A stretch of 64,000 nt of DNA from a candidate division WOR-3 bacterium (GCA_039801085.1 JBDRTY010000001.1:757538-821537), one strand, 5' to 3'; shown: positions 8,168 through 18,010, counted from the stretch's first letter. Notes: generated by a model from the letters alone, not told the origin. Numbers and translations are program-made.

Positions 8168-8586
8168 GACGGATTGGCTTGAAAAAGGCGACAACTCCCA
8201 ATATTCCAACTGCCTCGACAGCTGATATTGCATTTCTCCTGATAATATTTTTCATGGTATCAACACATTTCCGAACAGAAAAAGGGCTTAAGGTAAATCT
8301 GCCGAAAGCTGAGATGACGGAACGAATACTCAAACGGCGCAATGTTGCTGCGGTATGGATCGATGCTACTGGTAAGATGACGGTTAATGATAATTTGGTG
8401 ACACCTTCCTCAATAACCGCGTTAATGACTGAAAAGGTGATTGAAAATCCAGAGCTGGTAGTGCTTCTCCAGGCAGACAAGGATGTAAAATACGGATATG
8501 TGACCGATGTCCTCGAAGCATTAAAAGATGCCCGAGCATTGAAGGTGACTTTTGCCACCAGTTATGGTAAAGGAGGGGGCGGATGA
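8164..8586 (+). CDS. exbD: ExbD/TolR family biopolymer transport protein (second copy)
   Basis: 140 residues, a tandem paralogue of the preceding gene with the same layout: a PNIPTASTADIAFLLIIFFMVSTHF membrane segment with the conserved aspartate, then a periplasmic domain. Two adjacent exbD genes after one exbB are common in Bacteroidetes-like TonB systems and may give a heteromeric ExbD pair. It overlaps exbD1 upstream and tonB downstream by 4 nt each, so all four proteins are probably made in fixed proportion. Confidence 0.9.
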   Translation: MRRIGLKKATTPNIPTASTADIAFLLIIFFMVSTHFRTEKGLKVNLPKAEMTERILKRRNVAAVWIDATGKMTVNDNLVTPSSITALMTEKVIENPELVVLLQADKDVKYGYVTDVLEALKDARALKVTFATSYGKGGGG

Positions 8587-9212
8587 GTAATCGAATGGGA
8601 AACATTGCTTCTCTTGAATGGGAAGAAAAGTATTATGCAGTGGCAATCAGACTGGGTTTAATTGCCTCGCTGGTAATCATCATTGCTGCCTTTCTTTTTC
8701 TCCCTAAAGAGTTCTTGGTTAAGCCTTATCAGCTGCGTCGTTCGGTCGAGATGGTGATGGAAGCTCTGCCTCCAGAGCTTGAGAAGATAGCTGAGCCTCC
8801 GAAAGCGGCTAAACCGTCGGTTCCGGTAGCTGCAGCCAGCGAACAGGAAGTTGAAGCATCTACGGTTGAGGCGACTACGTTTACCGAAGTTACGCGGAAA
8901 GTGGATGAAACAGAGATTCCCATTGTTCCCTTCTGGAAAGTGGAGAAAAAACCTGAGCCAGTGAGCATTCCTAAACCTGTTTATCCCGATCTTGCGCGTA
9001 ATGCAGGTATTGAAGGCAGATGTGTGGTGGAGGCACTGGTAGACGTTGATGGATCGGTCATCGATGCTAAAATTATCAAGAGTTCGGGAAATCAGTCCTT
9101 GGATGCAGCGGCAATAGAAGCTGCTTTCAAGGCAAAGTTCACTCCGGCAATGCAGCGGGATAAGCCGGTGAGGGTTTGGGTGTCAATTCCCTACCAGTTT
9201 ACGCTGCAGTAA
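8583..9212 (+). CDS. tonB: TonB family energy-transducing protein
   Basis: 209 residues. One membrane anchor at about residues 23-42 (AIRLGLIASLVIIIAAFLFL) is followed by a periplasmic spacer with only moderate proline content (about 55-120) and a canonical TonB C-terminal domain (about 128-209): PKPVYPDLARNAGIEGRCVVEALVDVDGSV, IKSSGNQSLDAAAIEA, PVRVWVSIPYQF. It transmits the ExbBD proton-motive energy to outer-membrane receptors; one such receptor is encoded at 12225-15035. The start overlaps exbD2 by ATGA. Confidence 0.92.
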   Translation: MSNRMGNIASLEWEEKYYAVAIRLGLIASLVIIIAAFLFLPKEFLVKPYQLRRSVEMVMEALPPELEKIAEPPKAAKPSVPVAAASEQEVEASTVEATTFTEVTRKVDETEIPIVPFWKVEKKPEPVSIPKPVYPDLARNAGIEGRCVVEALVDVDGSVIDAKIIKSSGNQSLDAAAIEAAFKAKFTPAMQRDKPVRVWVSIPYQFTLQ

Positions 9213-9271
9213 GCCGGAGATGTAAAACAGATGAAGGCATCAAGTAAGCCAAAACAAAAAGGAGGATGCTG

Positions 9272-11017
9272 ATGCGCAGCATGTTATGTCTGTTTGCCCT
9301 GTTACCCGTTTTGGTATTTGCGGGTAACTCGGTGCCGATTACGGCTCTGCCCGAGGAAAATGCCGTAATCAAGACGAAGAATGTACAGTTACCTCCGGCA
9401 ACGGTGAGGTTCCTTGTCGGACAGGTGGATACCATCGGGGGAACAACCTATGACTGGCAGTTCAACGGACCTGAGTATCGCTTGCTGGTAAATTCGTCAG
9501 ACTACGGGTTACATGCCGGCTGGATGTTTTCTGCAGAACCTGGTAGTCCTTGGAGCGACCGTAATCAGCGCTACAACTTTTTCGACTTTGCGGCTGGTGC
9601 TTGGAACTGGATTGATCCGGATTTCATGGCATCAGGAGTGAGTGTATATACTGAGCGGAGTGGCTTCGGGATGCTGGATGCGGATCCGGTAACAGGCGTG
9701 GCAATGTTTACTACCCATCAGTCACCCGGTGGCGGAGCGATCAGACCCGTTCTCGGAAGAGATATGGCACCTGGTGGCGGAATTTTTGAATATTGTGATG
9801 GCTCCCCCAATGCTGAAGGGTACCTCTGGCCCCCGATTAGCATTGATGCGCAACAGGTGGTGCATTGTGCGCTCAACGATGATGCTACGAGAGATCAGCT
9901 CTACTACACTAAAGTTGCAACTTGGTGCAACTGGGAGTCGCCTGTCAGTATTGTGGCGCCCCAGCCCGAGCCGATGTTTCCCACACAAAACATCGCAGCA
10001 TCCAAAGTCAGTCAGAAGGTCTGCGTAGTCTGGGTTTATTCGGAAGGCACACCTTATGAAGCTGCCTATTACCGAATTTCTACAGATGGCGGAACGACTT
10101 GGGGAGATGCAACTGAGCTTACCCCACCACCGGCTTACGGTGGAGATACAATTGCGTCCTTCCATATTACATCGTTATTCCCCTGGTATGATGATCAGGA
10201 CCGTTTACATATAGTAGCCGGAATTATACCGAGTGTGCATGATACCCTATATATCATCCCAGCAGAAATCTGGCATTGGTGTCCGGATAATACCCCAGCT
10301 TGGAGCAAAATTCACCGGGCGGGATGTGATCCAGTCAATCTACAGGCTTCGGTTGGATACAATGCAGCCTATGCCTGCCGGCCCAGCATCGGACAGGATG
10401 ATCGTGGCAGATTGTATGTCGCTTGGGAGCAGTTTGATTCGGCCAACGTTGAACCGGTAACCAACCTGTTGCGGGCTGATATTTTTGCTGCTGCTTCTGA
10501 AGATGGCGGTAATAGCTGGTTGAGTGCGGTTAAGCTTACAGAAGCTGGCACAGCATCATGCCGTTTCCCCTGTGTAGCTGATAAAATGGTGAGGTTGGGC
10601 GGTGAGCTCTACGTTCCTGTTATCTATGAAATCGACCAGCAGGCAGGGTTCATCGTGCAGGGCCAAGGGTCCAGCACAAACAACCCGTTTGTTGTCCAGT
10701 GGGTTCCCGCAACAGCGCTGGGGGTTGGTATAGCAGAAGGACAGCAGCAACTTCCAAAGCGTATTGAAGTTAGAGCTTCACCCAATCCATTTATGAACCG
10801 TACTACCATTTCCTATGCGTTACCCTATAGTAGTCATATTTCGCTGATTGTTTACGATGCAGCAGGTAGACCCGTTCAAACTTTAGTGAATGGCGAACGA
10901 CAGCCGGGATATTACGCTATTAATTTCAATGCTACCGGTTTAGCGAAGGGTGTGTACTTCTACACGCTGACTGCTGGCACTGCCTCGATAAACGGCAAGT
11001 TGACGTTGGTCCGGTAA
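9272..11017 (+). CDS. Secreted sialidase-like (BNR) repeat protein with T9SS-type C-terminus
   Basis: ATG at 9272 lies 6 nt after GGAGG and is preferred over ATG 9266, which abuts the ribosome site directly. A signal peptide (MRSMLCLFALLPVLVFA) is followed by a region of propeller-like strands with STDGGTTWGDATELT and SEDGGNSWLSAVKLT, which are Asp-box-like (BNR) elements of sialidase-fold proteins. No catalytic arginine triad was identified, so hydrolase activity is not claimed. The last 80 residues (ASPNPFMNRTTISYAL, IVYDAAGRPVQTLV, GVYFYTLTAG, KLTLVR) match the T9SS type A/FlgD-like sorting domain. Likely surface-exposed or secreted. Confidence 0.8.
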   Translation: MRSMLCLFALLPVLVFAGNSVPITALPEENAVIKTKNVQLPPATVRFLVGQVDTIGGTTYDWQFNGPEYRLLVNSSDYGLHAGWMFSAEPGSPWSDRNQRYNFFDFAAGAWNWIDPDFMASGVSVYTERSGFGMLDADPVTGVAMFTTHQSPGGGAIRPVLGRDMAPGGGIFEYCDGSPNAEGYLWPPISIDAQQVVHCALNDDATRDQLYYTKVATWCNWESPVSIVAPQPEPMFPTQNIAASKVSQKVCVVWVYSEGTPYEAAYYRISTDGGTTWGDATELTPPPAYGGDTIASFHITSLFPWYDDQDRLHIVAGIIPSVHDTLYIIPAEIWHWCPDNTPAWSKIHRAGCDPVNLQASVGYNAAYACRPSIGQDDRGRLYVAWEQFDSANVEPVTNLLRADIFAAASEDGGNSWLSAVKLTEAGTASCRFPCVADKMVRLGGELYVPVIYEIDQQAGFIVQGQGSSTNNPFVVQWVPATALGVGIAEGQQQLPKRIEVRASPNPFMNRTTISYALPYSSHISLIVYDAAGRPVQTLVNGERQPGYYAINFNATGLAKGVYFYTLTAGTASINGKLTLVR

Positions 11018-11029
11018 ACATTCGGATGA

Positions 11030-11065
11030 TGTCGGGGCAGGCAGATCGATCTGCCTGCCCCGACA
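11030..11065. repeat. Perfect 36-bp palindrome
   Basis: Eighteen bases (11030-11047) are followed without a gap by their exact reverse complement (11048-11065); the core is GGCAGATC/GATCTGCC with GGGG/CCCC flanks. No T-run follows. It starts 13 nt after the stop of the secreted protein gene. It may form a strong hairpin that protects or ends the upstream mRNA, or be a binding site for a dimeric protein. Confidence 0.8.
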
Positions 11066-11078
11066 TGAATTGACGCAA

Positions 11079-11106
11079 GGAGATGGTAGCTACCAGCTCC
11101 TTTTTT
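11079..11106 (+). terminator. Rho-independent terminator upstream of the receptor operon
   Basis: GGAGATGGTA at 11079-11088 pairs with TACCAGCTCC at 11091-11100 across a GC centre, with one A-G mismatch, and six Ts follow at 11101-11106. It ends the exbB/secreted-protein transcript. It lies only 20 nt before the ATG of the next gene, leaving no room for a separate promoter, so it may also act as an attenuator. Confidence 0.75.
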
Positions 11107-11125
11107 GTTAGCGGAGGGGGTGGGT

Positions 11126-12214
11126 ATGAAACCGTGTTTTACTGGAGTTGGGCTGAGTAAGTTCAGTTTTTCCTTATTAGTTATTATTGTAAGCTGGGCT
11201 TTTGTCGTGAACTGCGGTAGGGTATCACCGCCCCAATGGCCCTGGTGGACGAGTGAGGATTCGTCATCTGTCCGTCATGAACTGGAAAAATGGCAGGATT
11301 ATTTAAATCTCGCCAGAGCATGGCAAGATACGTTTTGGCTTGATTTCAATGCCGGCTTGAATTATGCCGACAGCAGTTCTCGCAGTGGAGATACTCTCTA
11401 TAAGATTGCACACCTAATACGGGTATGGGTTGAACCAGGAATGAACTTCCGGAAAGACATCTATCAGTTTGGGGTCACTGTAGATACAGTTGTTATGTCT
11501 GATACTTTCTGTCAAGTTATTTTTCGGGATTCGTTTAGTTCCGGAATCATGCATATTGAATTTGATACCCTTTGGATTATCGGTTTTAGGCCTGATACGA
11601 TCATTGATACTACCAAAATACCCCCCGAAACAACCGTTGTTTACAAAGTGAGTTCAGTCGAGAAGCGCGATTTTCCCGTAACTAATTTTGAAACAAAGGA
11701 GTTCAACTGGATTTCCAATCGTTGGCTTTATTTGCGTCGATTAACCAGCGGAGATACATTTAGGTATACGGCACGAAAAATAAGCGGCGGCTATGCATTT
11801 ATACCTTCGTCCGGAGAGGCACCGCAGATTTCCCGGGTGATTTTAAGAAAACCGGGAAGGGTAGATACAATTTATTTTGCACCCCGCAGCGACGGCAAGG
11901 GTTTGACTAATTTGAAGCCCATGGATTCACTTTATTCAATTCATCCAAATGAAGAAGTAACTGTATCTATCTATACCACCACGCCACAAGATACAGTTGT
12001 TGATCGTAACAGGTTTTTTGTTACCGTTCGAGGGTATACAATAGATGTAACGGCGGGACCAAAAATAGGACAAGGAACGGTTCGCTTTAGTTCTATGGAT
12101 ACAGGCTATCAGCACATTTTTATTGAGGTTTTGCCGACATCAAATCTGCTTTACCCACACGCTACATTTACCGCAACCATTTGGGCAATTCCGATTCGGA
12201 TTGTTAGTGAATAA
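11126..12214 (+). CDS. Putative lipoprotein of the TonB-receptor operon
   Basis: ATG 11126 is chosen because GGAGG lies 8 nt upstream; the frame extends upstream only into the terminator. The 362-residue product has an N-terminal hydrophobic segment (FSFSLLVIIVSWAFVVNC) ending in a cysteine, compatible with lipidation although the residue before Cys is an atypical Asn. The body is beta-rich and Asp/Thr-rich without a recognised family motif. It ends 10 nt before a TonB-dependent receptor, so it may be a surface lipoprotein partner of that receptor, in the position of SusD in other systems but without visible SusD similarity. Confidence 0.6.
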   Translation: MKPCFTGVGLSKFSFSLLVIIVSWAFVVNCGRVSPPQWPWWTSEDSSSVRHELEKWQDYLNLARAWQDTFWLDFNAGLNYADSSSRSGDTLYKIAHLIRVWVEPGMNFRKDIYQFGVTVDTVVMSDTFCQVIFRDSFSSGIMHIEFDTLWIIGFRPDTIIDTTKIPPETTVVYKVSSVEKRDFPVTNFETKEFNWISNRWLYLRRLTSGDTFRYTARKISGGYAFIPSSGEAPQISRVILRKPGRVDTIYFAPRSDGKGLTNLKPMDSLYSIHPNEEVTVSIYTTTPQDTVVDRNRFFVTVRGYTIDVTAGPKIGQGTVRFSSMDTGYQHIFIEVLPTSNLLYPHATFTATIWAIPIRIVSE

Positions 12215-12224
12215 GGAGGCGAAC

Positions 12225-15035
12225 ATGATGTTTTTAAGAAAGATTTCAAGTTTTCCTTTAGTTGCCAGTATCATCGGGGTTGTTCTGGTCGTAAACCCGT
12301 TATGGGCGGGTGAGACCGGAAGGATAAGAGGTAAAGTTACTGATGCCAGGACCGGTGACCCCCTGATCGGCGCTAATGTCGTCGTTGAAGGTACGATGCT
12401 CGGAGCAGCTACTGATGCTATTGGGGAGTATTTGATCAACAATGTGCCGGCAGGCAAGCAGACGTTGATTATTTCTTATATCGGTTATCAGACCCAGCGA
12501 CGAACTGATGTTCTGGTTATTGTTGATCAGACGATAACACAGGACTTCAAACTTGCACCAGCGACAGTTGAAATCGGGGTTGTGGAGATAAAGGCAAAGC
12601 GAGAGGCGATTGTGAGAACCGATCCGACAACTAGCCGTTATATGACCACTGAAGAATTTGCCAAAATGCCGGTTGCGACTTTAGCAGATATCATTAGATT
12701 GCAGGCGGGTATCGTAACCAGTCCGGCTTACGGCCAGCATCTGCGTGGTGGGCGTCCGGACGAAGTGATGTACTATGTAGATGGTGTTGCCACGTCTGAT
12801 CCGTTGTTTGGTTATCAGGCTGCAAGAGTTAATCCCGAAGCTACAGCAGAAGTTGTTGTGATATCAGGAGGTTTTGATGCGGAATATGGAGAGGCGATGT
12901 CTGGCATCATTCAAGTGATTACTAAAGAAGGAAAGGAACAAACTCAAGGACGATTCCGAGTGGTTACAGATGAAGTTTTCCCTGCATCACTTAATTTTGG
13001 AGATAACCGATACGAAGCGTCCCTCGGGGGGCCGGTACTCGGTTATAAATCACTGCGCTATTTCCTATCTGGTGAACTATATTTTGCCGACGATTACAAT
13101 CCGATGCGATATAAACTTCCACATCAGAATCGGCAGGATTACAAGGTTACAGGCAAGTTGACATATTTTATTCCGGTGGGACAGGGAATGAAATTGACTT
13201 CCGATGGATATATTGCCCGGGAACAGTATGAACTTTATCCATACGATCGTGAAAATGAAAATCATCTTGGTTTCAAGTATAACCTTGACCATTTTCTTTC
13301 CCGAAGAGAACGAGTTAAGAAATTCAATGTTGCGACAAATTATATGCAAACCAAGTCTACGGTGTACACTCTACGTGTAAGTTATTTCGGAAATGAACGG
13401 ATGATCGGGGTGCGAGATCTCGAGCGTGAAGCCAAGGAACGGAACTACTCTTTGCGTTTCTGGGAAGATTATATCTTCAAAGCTGAAGATACAGTCCGCA
13501 AAGATAATTCGGTAATCTTTCATCCAATGCCCGGATATGTGGAACAGTCTAAGTCTAATACTAATAATCCTTGGGGTGTTTACAACCTGTTTTACGGGTA
13601 TGGAGATTACCGGTATTTTCAACTGCACTGGGCAGATGTCTGGACGCTAAAGGGGGATTGGACCCATAATGTTGGCAAGATTCACGAGTTTAAAGCCGGG
13701 GGAGAATTACGTCAGAATTTCTTACACCGACGTTACAATTCTCTGCCTTGGGATCCAAATCCATTTGTGGATCTTTATGATGTCAGTCCTATTGGTACTG
13801 CTTTATTTGTTCAGGACCGGATGGACTTCGAAGATCTGATCGTCCGCCTTGGGCTACGTCTTGATTATCTTGATCCCAAGGCATACAAACGGGTAAATCC
13901 AGCAAATATCGAGGATACATCAACGGTACGTGCCTCAGTCAAATATAAATTGTCCCCCCGGATCGGCATCTCTTTCCCAATTACGACCAAGACTAAGTTT
14001 AGGTTCAGTTACGGCCACTTTTTCCAGACCCCTGCTTATCACTTTCTCTATGATAACATTTCCTCTGCAGCCTATGCTCGAGGTAATCAGATTATCGGTA
14101 ATGTTGATCTGCGGGCGCAACAGACCATAGCCTACGAACTTGGGGTTGAGCAACAGATTGGTGATATTTTATTGGCAGATGCAACTGCTTATTACAAGGA
14201 TGTGTATGACTTGATGGGAGTTCGATATCAGCCAGCAGTTCCTATGGGCTATTATCCAATAGTCAATGAGGAATACGGTAATATCCGGGGATTTGAAGTT
14301 GGATTACAGAAGCTCGAATATGGGTACTGGACAGCGCGGATTTCATATGCTCTATCAATTGCCCGGGGTACAGCATCATATGCATACGAATGGTATTATG
14401 AGCGCTATCGTTACGGGGTTGATCCAGTTACTGGCGAAGAGATGGAACCGCCACGACGAGATTACGCACTGGAATTTGATGAGCGCCACAATGCAAAAGT
14501 TTCGATTGGCTGTGATTTCCCGGCGGATTTTGCCTTTGTTCCTTTACGCCAATTTAACTTTTCCCTTTTGTTAAACTATGGCTCCGGTTTACCTTATTCG
14601 CCACGCGAGGTGGGACGGTTGAATGCAGGGAGGCTAACAGGAGAAAGAAATTCGGCACGCATGCCACCGCGCTTTACAGCCGACCTCAATGCCGCCCGAT
14701 ACTTTAACTTGGGCAAAGTGAAAACCGGCTTGACTTTAGTAGTGACAAATTTGTTTGGTGCGGAAGTCGTACAATGGGTTTATGGACATACTGGTCGACC
14801 AGATGATGATGGATATATTGCCGGATATTCACCGGCAAACTGGGTTTTGGATCCGGATGTAACGCTCTTGAATCTAAACAAATATAATCCCGTACGAGAC
14901 ATTAATCATGATGGTTACATTACCGACGAAGAAGAATATGTAGCTTACAAGCTGGCATATCTTGATTTTGTCAATAATCCGGCAAACTTCGGGCCACCAA
15001 GACAAATAAAAGTCGGGGTTGTGTTTGAATTTTGA
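12225..15035 (+). CDS. TonB-dependent outer-membrane receptor with carboxypeptidase-regulatory-like N-domain
   Basis: GGAGG is 5 nt before the ATG. A signal peptide (about 1-27) is followed by a CarboxypepD_reg-like domain (about 30-115: GRIRGKVTDARTGDPLIGANVVVEGT, TDAIGEYLINNVPAG). A plug domain (about 140-235) has LADIIRLQAGIVTSPAYGQHLRGGRPDEVMYYVDG and GFDAEYGEAMSGIIQV, then a 22-strand-type barrel ends in phenylalanine (VGVVFEF). A calcium-loop-like stretch DINHDGYITDEE lies near residue 890. The substrate is unknown. It is probably energised by the ExbBD-TonB products encoded 3 kb upstream. Confidence 0.9.
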   Translation: MMFLRKISSFPLVASIIGVVLVVNPLWAGETGRIRGKVTDARTGDPLIGANVVVEGTMLGAATDAIGEYLINNVPAGKQTLIISYIGYQTQRRTDVLVIVDQTITQDFKLAPATVEIGVVEIKAKREAIVRTDPTTSRYMTTEEFAKMPVATLADIIRLQAGIVTSPAYGQHLRGGRPDEVMYYVDGVATSDPLFGYQAARVNPEATAEVVVISGGFDAEYGEAMSGIIQVITKEGKEQTQGRFRVVTDEVFPASLNFGDNRYEASLGGPVLGYKSLRYFLSGELYFADDYNPMRYKLPHQNRQDYKVTGKLTYFIPVGQGMKLTSDGYIAREQYELYPYDRENENHLGFKYNLDHFLSRRERVKKFNVATNYMQTKSTVYTLRVSYFGNERMIGVRDLEREAKERNYSLRFWEDYIFKAEDTVRKDNSVIFHPMPGYVEQSKSNTNNPWGVYNLFYGYGDYRYFQLHWADVWTLKGDWTHNVGKIHEFKAGGELRQNFLHRRYNSLPWDPNPFVDLYDVSPIGTALFVQDRMDFEDLIVRLGLRLDYLDPKAYKRVNPANIEDTSTVRASVKYKLSPRIGISFPITTKTKFRFSYGHFFQTPAYHFLYDNISSAAYARGNQIIGNVDLRAQQTIAYELGVEQQIGDILLADATAYYKDVYDLMGVRYQPAVPMGYYPIVNEEYGNIRGFEVGLQKLEYGYWTARISYALSIARGTASYAYEWYYERYRYGVDPVTGEEMEPPRRDYALEFDERHNAKVSIGCDFPADFAFVPLRQFNFSLLLNYGSGLPYSPREVGRLNAGRLTGERNSARMPPRFTADLNAARYFNLGKVKTGLTLVVTNLFGAEVVQWVYGHTGRPDDDGYIAGYSPANWVLDPDVTLLNLNKYNPVRDINHDGYITDEEEYVAYKLAYLDFVNNPANFGPPRQIKVGVVFEF

Positions 15036-15046
15036 TGGAGGTGTAG

Positions 15047-18010
15047 ATGAAACAACGGTTGTTACTGGGGTTAGTGATATTTAATACAATAATACCTATG
15101 GTTTGGGCACGCACAGCAATCCCTCAAACACGACCAGCAAGGATTTACGATTTTCAGTGGTATCAGAAAAACCAGTGGAGGCTTGCGGTTACAAATTATG
15201 GTGTATTTGGTAATGGAATAGGAAGATCAGGCGGAGAATGGCCTGCGGGTTCAGGTGATATGTATATTTATGGTGCCGGTGTCTGGATCGGGTGTATTAA
15301 AAAAAACCCTGCAGGTCCTGACACTTTTGTTTCCAATGGATACAATCCTAATTCGGGCAAGTCTGAGATGACTCCGGGGTGCTACGATAATGCTGGCGGT
15401 GGCTATGGCACACGCTCTTATGAACGTATATATATTACCCCCGATTTTCCGCCTAATCCGGCTGACTTTCCATCTGCTTTGCAGGATTCGGTTTTAACAC
15501 CACTTAGAATTCCCAAAGGTAACGAAACCATTCCCAGCTATTTATATTACATACCTCGAACAGCTATTTCCAGCGGCGACGGCTGGGCAGTATTTAATGA
15601 TGCTGATCCGTCAAATCATACTGCTGGTAGAACACCTCGTCCAATAGGAATCGAGGTTTATCAGTCAATATATTCATGGAATCTTCCGTGGAATCGAGAT
15701 ATCGTCTTCTTTAAGTATGATATTCGGAACCGCAGCAATGATACTTTGAAAGATCTGTATCTTGGAATTGCCTGTGACGCCGATGTTGGTAATGCCGCTG
15801 ATGACTGGTGTGGCTTGTGCCTTCACAAATATATCAAAAATGCTTCCGGCACCGATTCTGTTTTTGCTGATAATCTTGGATATGTCTACAGTGATGACGC
15901 CTCACCCAGTGGATTTGTCGGATTCGATTTTTTGCAGAGTCCATTTGTTAAAAATCCTGACGGATCGGTTGATGGTTTTGACGGCATTGATAATAACGGC
16001 AACGGTCTAATTGATGAGCCGGCCGAAGGCAAGCAGGTGGGGATGAGTTCTTTCCAGATTTTTATCCTTGCAGGGGACCCCAAGAATGACTTTGAACAGT
16101 ATTTAGGGCTTGCAGGTTATGACTGGAACGATCCAACCTACCCATATGTTCCTTATGACTCAAATGATGCTGCGCCAGATGATAAAAGATTCCTTCAGGC
16201 GACCGGGCCTGTTACCCTTGCGCCCAATGAATTAACAACTGTTACGGTTGCAGTTATCGCCGCTAAGTCCGATCGAAGTGGTTCACCTTCAACTTGGCCT
16301 TATTATTTGGCAGTAGCTTCTCGGGCAGCGCAGCAGGCTTACGATAACAACTGGATTATGCCCGAACCACCTCCGGGACCTAATGTAACAGCCATTCCTG
16401 GTGATGGCCGGGTAACGCTTGTCTGGGATGATATTTCCGAATCAGCACGTGACCGATTTTTCCCTCTTGCCCCTGCTTTACAAAACCCTTATTATGTTGA
16501 ACAGGATTTTCAGGGCTACAAAGTTTACCGGAGTCGGTCGGGTCAACCTGGCGACTGGCAGTTGCTTGCGCAGTTTGATAAAAAAGACGGGATAAAATTT
16601 GAGGATACAACTGTGGTTGAATCACTTCGGACCAGAGCTACAGATAACGGCCTTGTTTACTGTTTTGTTGATTCGGCCAATTTACGTCTTGGATTCCCGT
16701 ATTATTATGCTGTTACTGCATACGATATTAATTACCTCGGAGGTGACCCTAACCAGACTCCTCCAGTTCCTCCAGATACGCTTACGCTCGAGTCCGGAAT
16801 AATCGGTGTTCGGGCTGTTCCCAGAACGTCTCCGTCAGGTTATGTCCCCCCTTCCAGTGACTGGAGGCAGGTATCTGGAAATCGCCGTCTTCACATTGGA
16901 ATCGAACCAATGGGAATCGTTCATTATGCAGTAAAACCGGATACCTTTTGGCTAAAGTTCCTACCGCCTATTTATGATCCGGCTCTTAGACAACCTCGAT
17001 ACCGGTATTTCGTCGTCAATTCTACTGGCGAGACACTGCAACCAGTAACCGAATTACCGGTTAAACTGGATTCAAGATCTGAGACTTTGAAGACTGTGGT
17101 TACAATATTCGATTCAGTCATAACAAAGATTGGAACCAAGGAAAGTTATATAGAAACTACTTATTCTTGGATGCCAGCTTTACAGATTACTATAAAGTTA
17201 CACATGGATTCCATTCCCTATCAGTTCTTTGATCGGGTTAGAATTACAGGATCTTATCCGGTGGATTCTATTGCATTTCTTGATGATGGGACCAACAATC
17301 GTGCCTTCTGGGCATATCGAGGTTCCCACTACCGGATCGTCTGGAAAAACAAAGGAGCTGGTAGAACTGTTGAAGTATATGATGTAGATAATGAAGTAGA
17401 GGTGCCTTATCGTTATATGAGATTTCGCCGTGACCCTGATTCAGCCGATGGATGGTGTTTTCAGACAGTTAATTCTGCCGCTGATACCGTGGTATTAGGC
17501 CAGACGCTGTATCTCTCATTATGCGGCGGTCAGATAATGTTCCGGCCACGTTCCGGGAGCCCGATTCTCCAGTTGCCCGATGATGGTGACACATGGTATG
17601 TTTATTCTAAGCCTCTCTCACCTGCTCCGTATAATACGCTCATACAAATTACATTTGCACCCGGAGAAATACGAACAGATGGGGAACTGCTAAAGGTAAA
17701 GGTTGTTCCCAATCCCTATCTTGTGCGGAATGAATGGGAACGGCACCGTGATTTCAGAAAACTGAAATTCATTAACCTTCCACCACACTGCAATATTTAC
17801 ATTTATAACCTCGCTGGTGATCTGGTAAAGGTAATTAGACATGATGATACACGATCTGATCTCGGTAGTGTACCCAGCCAGTACGGTGGGGATGAAGATT
17901 GGGATTTGTTGAATGAAGCACATCAGAAGCCAGCTCCCGGGACATATATTTTCCTTGTCGAATCCGATGACGGACGGTCACAAACCGGCAAATTCGTGGT
18001 AATTTACTAA
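15047..18010 (+). CDS. Large secreted protein with FnIII-like region and T9SS-type C-terminus
   Basis: 987 residues starting with a signal peptide (MKQRLLLGLVIFNTIIPMVWA). The N-terminal half contains IYSWNLPWNRDIVFFKYDIRN and a calcium-loop-like DNNGNGLIDE segment near residue 320. A fibronectin-III-like region follows at about 440-570 (GPNVTAIPGDGRVTLVWDD, GYKVYRSRSG, FPYYYAVTAYDINYLGGDPN). The C-terminus (about 880-987) has LLKVKVVPNPYLV, NIYIYNLAGDLVKVI and PGTYIFLVESDDGRSQTGKFVVIY, the T9SS/FlgD-like sorting pattern. It lies between a TonB receptor and a PorV-like gene with 11-13 nt gaps, so it is probably exported and surface-attached with them. Enzymatic role not evident. Confidence 0.75.
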   Translation: MKQRLLLGLVIFNTIIPMVWARTAIPQTRPARIYDFQWYQKNQWRLAVTNYGVFGNGIGRSGGEWPAGSGDMYIYGAGVWIGCIKKNPAGPDTFVSNGYNPNSGKSEMTPGCYDNAGGGYGTRSYERIYITPDFPPNPADFPSALQDSVLTPLRIPKGNETIPSYLYYIPRTAISSGDGWAVFNDADPSNHTAGRTPRPIGIEVYQSIYSWNLPWNRDIVFFKYDIRNRSNDTLKDLYLGIACDADVGNAADDWCGLCLHKYIKNASGTDSVFADNLGYVYSDDASPSGFVGFDFLQSPFVKNPDGSVDGFDGIDNNGNGLIDEPAEGKQVGMSSFQIFILAGDPKNDFEQYLGLAGYDWNDPTYPYVPYDSNDAAPDDKRFLQATGPVTLAPNELTTVTVAVIAAKSDRSGSPSTWPYYLAVASRAAQQAYDNNWIMPEPPPGPNVTAIPGDGRVTLVWDDISESARDRFFPLAPALQNPYYVEQDFQGYKVYRSRSGQPGDWQLLAQFDKKDGIKFEDTTVVESLRTRATDNGLVYCFVDSANLRLGFPYYYAVTAYDINYLGGDPNQTPPVPPDTLTLESGIIGVRAVPRTSPSGYVPPSSDWRQVSGNRRLHIGIEPMGIVHYAVKPDTFWLKFLPPIYDPALRQPRYRYFVVNSTGETLQPVTELPVKLDSRSETLKTVVTIFDSVITKIGTKESYIETTYSWMPALQITIKLHMDSIPYQFFDRVRITGSYPVDSIAFLDDGTNNRAFWAYRGSHYRIVWKNKGAGRTVEVYDVDNEVEVPYRYMRFRRDPDSADGWCFQTVNSAADTVVLGQTLYLSLCGGQIMFRPRSGSPILQLPDDGDTWYVYSKPLSPAPYNTLIQITFAPGEIRTDGELLKVKVVPNPYLVRNEWERHRDFRKLKFINLPPHCNIYIYNLAGDLVKVIRHDDTRSDLGSVPSQYGGDEDWDLLNEAHQKPAPGTYIFLVESDDGRSQTGKFVVIY

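Noticed and set aside
8124-8558. 144-codon minus-strand frame opposite the second exbD
   Set aside because: The plus strand encodes an unmistakable ExbD; the antisense frame has no motif.
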